From an uncultured Ruminococcus sp. (GTDB lineage Bacteria > Bacillota > Clostridia > Oscillospirales > Ruminococcaceae), in assembly GCA_900539095.1 (NCBI GenBank), contig UQAR01000093.1, positions 1-6,256 on the forward strand: DNA of 6,256 nt, in the 5' to 3' direction. Positions 4,887 through 6,256 of the stretch are shown in pieces; positions within the stretch are counted from its first letter, which is position 1, and the number at the start of each line of letters is the position of its first letter. The translations under genes and the position numbers were made by a program. The notes under the pieces were generated by a model. The model was not told the origin of the DNA, searched no databases, and saw only the letters and a program-made list of their open reading frames with translations.

Positions 4887-6256
4887 TCAGTGTTTTCTGT
4901 ACCAGTCACGGATAAACTTGCCGCTTGCTGTAAGCTGTGAAGTTCCGCTCTTGATAGCTTTAAGGTTCGTGCCCTGGTTGAATGCTGAGGCTGTTTCTGA
5001 CTTTCCGCAGGCTGACCAGTTTATGTAGCCGACGTTGAGAGAATCAAGAAGTTTCAGCCACTTTGTGCTCTCTGTTGAGTTGTATCCGCCGTTTCCGCTT
5101 GCGTCGCAAGTGCCGAACTCAGATACGAGAACAGGAAGTCCTTGATTATAGCAGTTCTGAAGTCTGTTTCTAAGCCAATCAGTATGTGTGTTTGCGTAGA
5201 AATGCAGTGCGTATACGCAGTTTGCGTCAGAAAGTCTGTTGCCGAGGACCTGATCTATATCCTGGCTCCATGAGCCTGTGCCGCAGATTATGATAGCATC
5301 GCTGTCATATTTTCTGATAGTGCTTACAATGCTCTGGCAGTAGCTCTTTATTCCGCCTGTCCATGTGATTCCGCCGTTAGGCTCGTTGCAGATCTCGTAA
5401 ATAACGTTGTCGTAATCCTTATAAGTCTGAGCCATTTCAGTGAAGAACTTTATAGCGTCAGCTTTGTAGGTGTTTGGGTTTCTGTCATTGAGAACGTGCC
5501 AGTCGATTATAGCATACATACCGAGAGATTTTGCGTTCTCAACGCCTGTCTTGACCTTCTGCTTTGCCTGAGCCTGATATTTGCCGTTCTCAGTGCAGTA
5601 GCCGCCCCATTCATAAGTGTACATTGCCATTCTTATGGTGTTGACCTTCCAGTCATCTCTGAGAACTTTAAGTGAATCCTTTGTAAGGATATCAGAGAAG
5701 TCCTCCCACATGATGCCGTGAGTTGACATACCCTTTATCTTGAATACCTTGCCGTTTTTGTCAACGATGTTCGCACCCTTTACAGAGAGCTTTCCATGCT
5801 GAGAAACAGGAGTTACAACGGCGGGAGCTTTCGTTGTTGTTGCAGTCACAGCGGAAGAATACTTTCCGAAGTGATTAACATTGCGGTAGTCTACCTTGCA
5901 GGCCCTTATCCTGAACTTATAGTCAGTTGTCTGACTGAGGTTCGTGACGGTGTAGGAGTTAGAAGTTGTCTTTCCTATCGCTTTCCAGCTGCCATTCACC
6001 ATTTGGAATACACGATAGTTTGTGCAGCCTATCTTCGACCATTTGAGCTTTACGCTGTCGTAAGAAACGCTGCTGACTTTCAGACCCTTTGCAGCCTGAG
6101 GGTTTGTTGCTGTGTTCCAACTTGCGGAATATGCACCGTATACCTTTTTGCCCTTTACGGTCTTGTATGCCCTTACCTTGAAATATTTTCTTGAGGCATT
6201 TGGCAGCTTTTTCACCGTGTAGGTGTTGCTCTTGCAGTTTGCTACCTTTTTGTATT
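4887..6256 (-). CDS. Secreted FN3-GH5 endoglucanase, 5'-truncated by window
   Basis: The frame is open to the window edge, so 455 C-terminal residues are visible (numbered from the codon at 6254-6252). In order there is the end of one fibronectin type III domain (about 1-50), a full FN3 (about 54-142), a short linker, and a glycoside hydrolase family 5 catalytic domain (about 155-450). The GH5 domain has KGMSTHG (His179), NTIRMAMY (Arg208), IIDWH (His253), YEICNEPNG with acid/base Glu291, HFY (His351, Tyr353), VSEFGTCDASGNGG with nucleophile Glu379, and NWS (Trp413). The pattern, especially SEFGTCDASGNGG, points to the subfamily 2 type of endo-beta-1,4-glucanase, which cuts cellulose internally outside the cell. 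No dockerin or sorting signal is seen at the C-terminus. The signal peptide would lie beyond the edge. The GTG at 6215 is an internal Val codon within FN3, not a start. Confidence 0.93.
   Translation of the reverse strand, partial: YKKVANCKSNTYTVKKLPNASRKYFKVRAYKTVKGKKVYGAYSASWNTATNPQAAKGLKVSSVSYDSVKLKWSKIGCTNYRVFQMVNGSWKAIGKTTSNSYTVTNLSQTTDYKFRIRACKVDYRNVNHFGKYSSAVTATTTKAPAVVTPVSQHGKLSVKGANIVDKNGKVFKIKGMSTHGIMWEDFSDILTKDSLKVLRDDWKVNTIRMAMYTYEWGGYCTENGKYQAQAKQKVKTGVENAKSLGMYAIIDWHVLNDRNPNTYKADAIKFFTEMAQTYKDYDNVIYEICNEPNGGITWTGGIKSYCQSIVSTIRKYDSDAIIICGTGSWSQDIDQVLGNRLSDANCVYALHFYANTHTDWLRNRLQNCYNQGLPVLVSEFGTCDASGNGGYNSTESTKWLKLLDSLNVGYINWSACGKSETASAFNQGTNLKAIKSGTSQLTASGKFIRDWYRKH

Noticed and set aside
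6213..6215. GTG at 6215 as the cellulase start
   Set aside because: The reading frame continues upstream with FN3-like sequence (YKKVANCKSNTYTV), so this GTG is an internal Val codon and the gene runs off the window.

Overview
The window looks like the end of a contig from a mid-GC Gram-positive gut or rumen Clostridia, most likely a Ruminococcus-type Oscillospiraceae. That assignment is inference. It rests on AT-rich intergenic regions, strong AGGAGG-like ribosome binding sites, consensus sigma-A promoters, and a secreted FN3-GH5 cellulase typical of fibre-degrading Ruminococcus. The first 47 bases are not biological. They are the tail of an Illumina P5 oligo, an 8-base i5 index and the Nextera transposase adapter, so the left edge is an untrimmed library end.

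Layout. A well-formed extended -10 promoter drives a small four-cysteine protein of the C_GCAxxG_C_C family (157-606, +). A dispersed-repeat-like hairpin and a bidirectional terminator separate it from the convergent guaB gene (717-2195, -), which encodes IMP dehydrogenase and has its own consensus promoter. Upstream of guaB on the same strand is a MATE-family efflux transporter (2411-3733, -). The 215 bases between these two genes hold a second GGGCGA...CGCCCG hairpin and the guaB promoter. The MATE gene is divergent from radC (4137-4832, +). The 403-base gap between them holds the MATE promoter, a probable small structured RNA ending in a strong intrinsic terminator (about 3970-4067), and, starting 2 bases after the terminator U-tract, a consensus radC promoter. 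radC converges on a bidirectional terminator with the 3' part of a secreted multidomain endoglucanase (4887-6256, -), whose 5' end runs off the window.

The genes do not form one pathway. They are mostly single-gene units, each with its own promoter or terminator: purine synthesis (guaB), drug or metabolite efflux (MATE), a RadC-family metalloprotease-fold protein, cellulose breakdown (GH5), and a family of unknown function. I see no mobile element, CRISPR array, tRNA or rRNA, and no obvious new multi-gene system. The best candidate for something undescribed is the terminator-ended structured RNA between the MATE gene and radC. Its loop could pair with the 5' arm of its own terminator.
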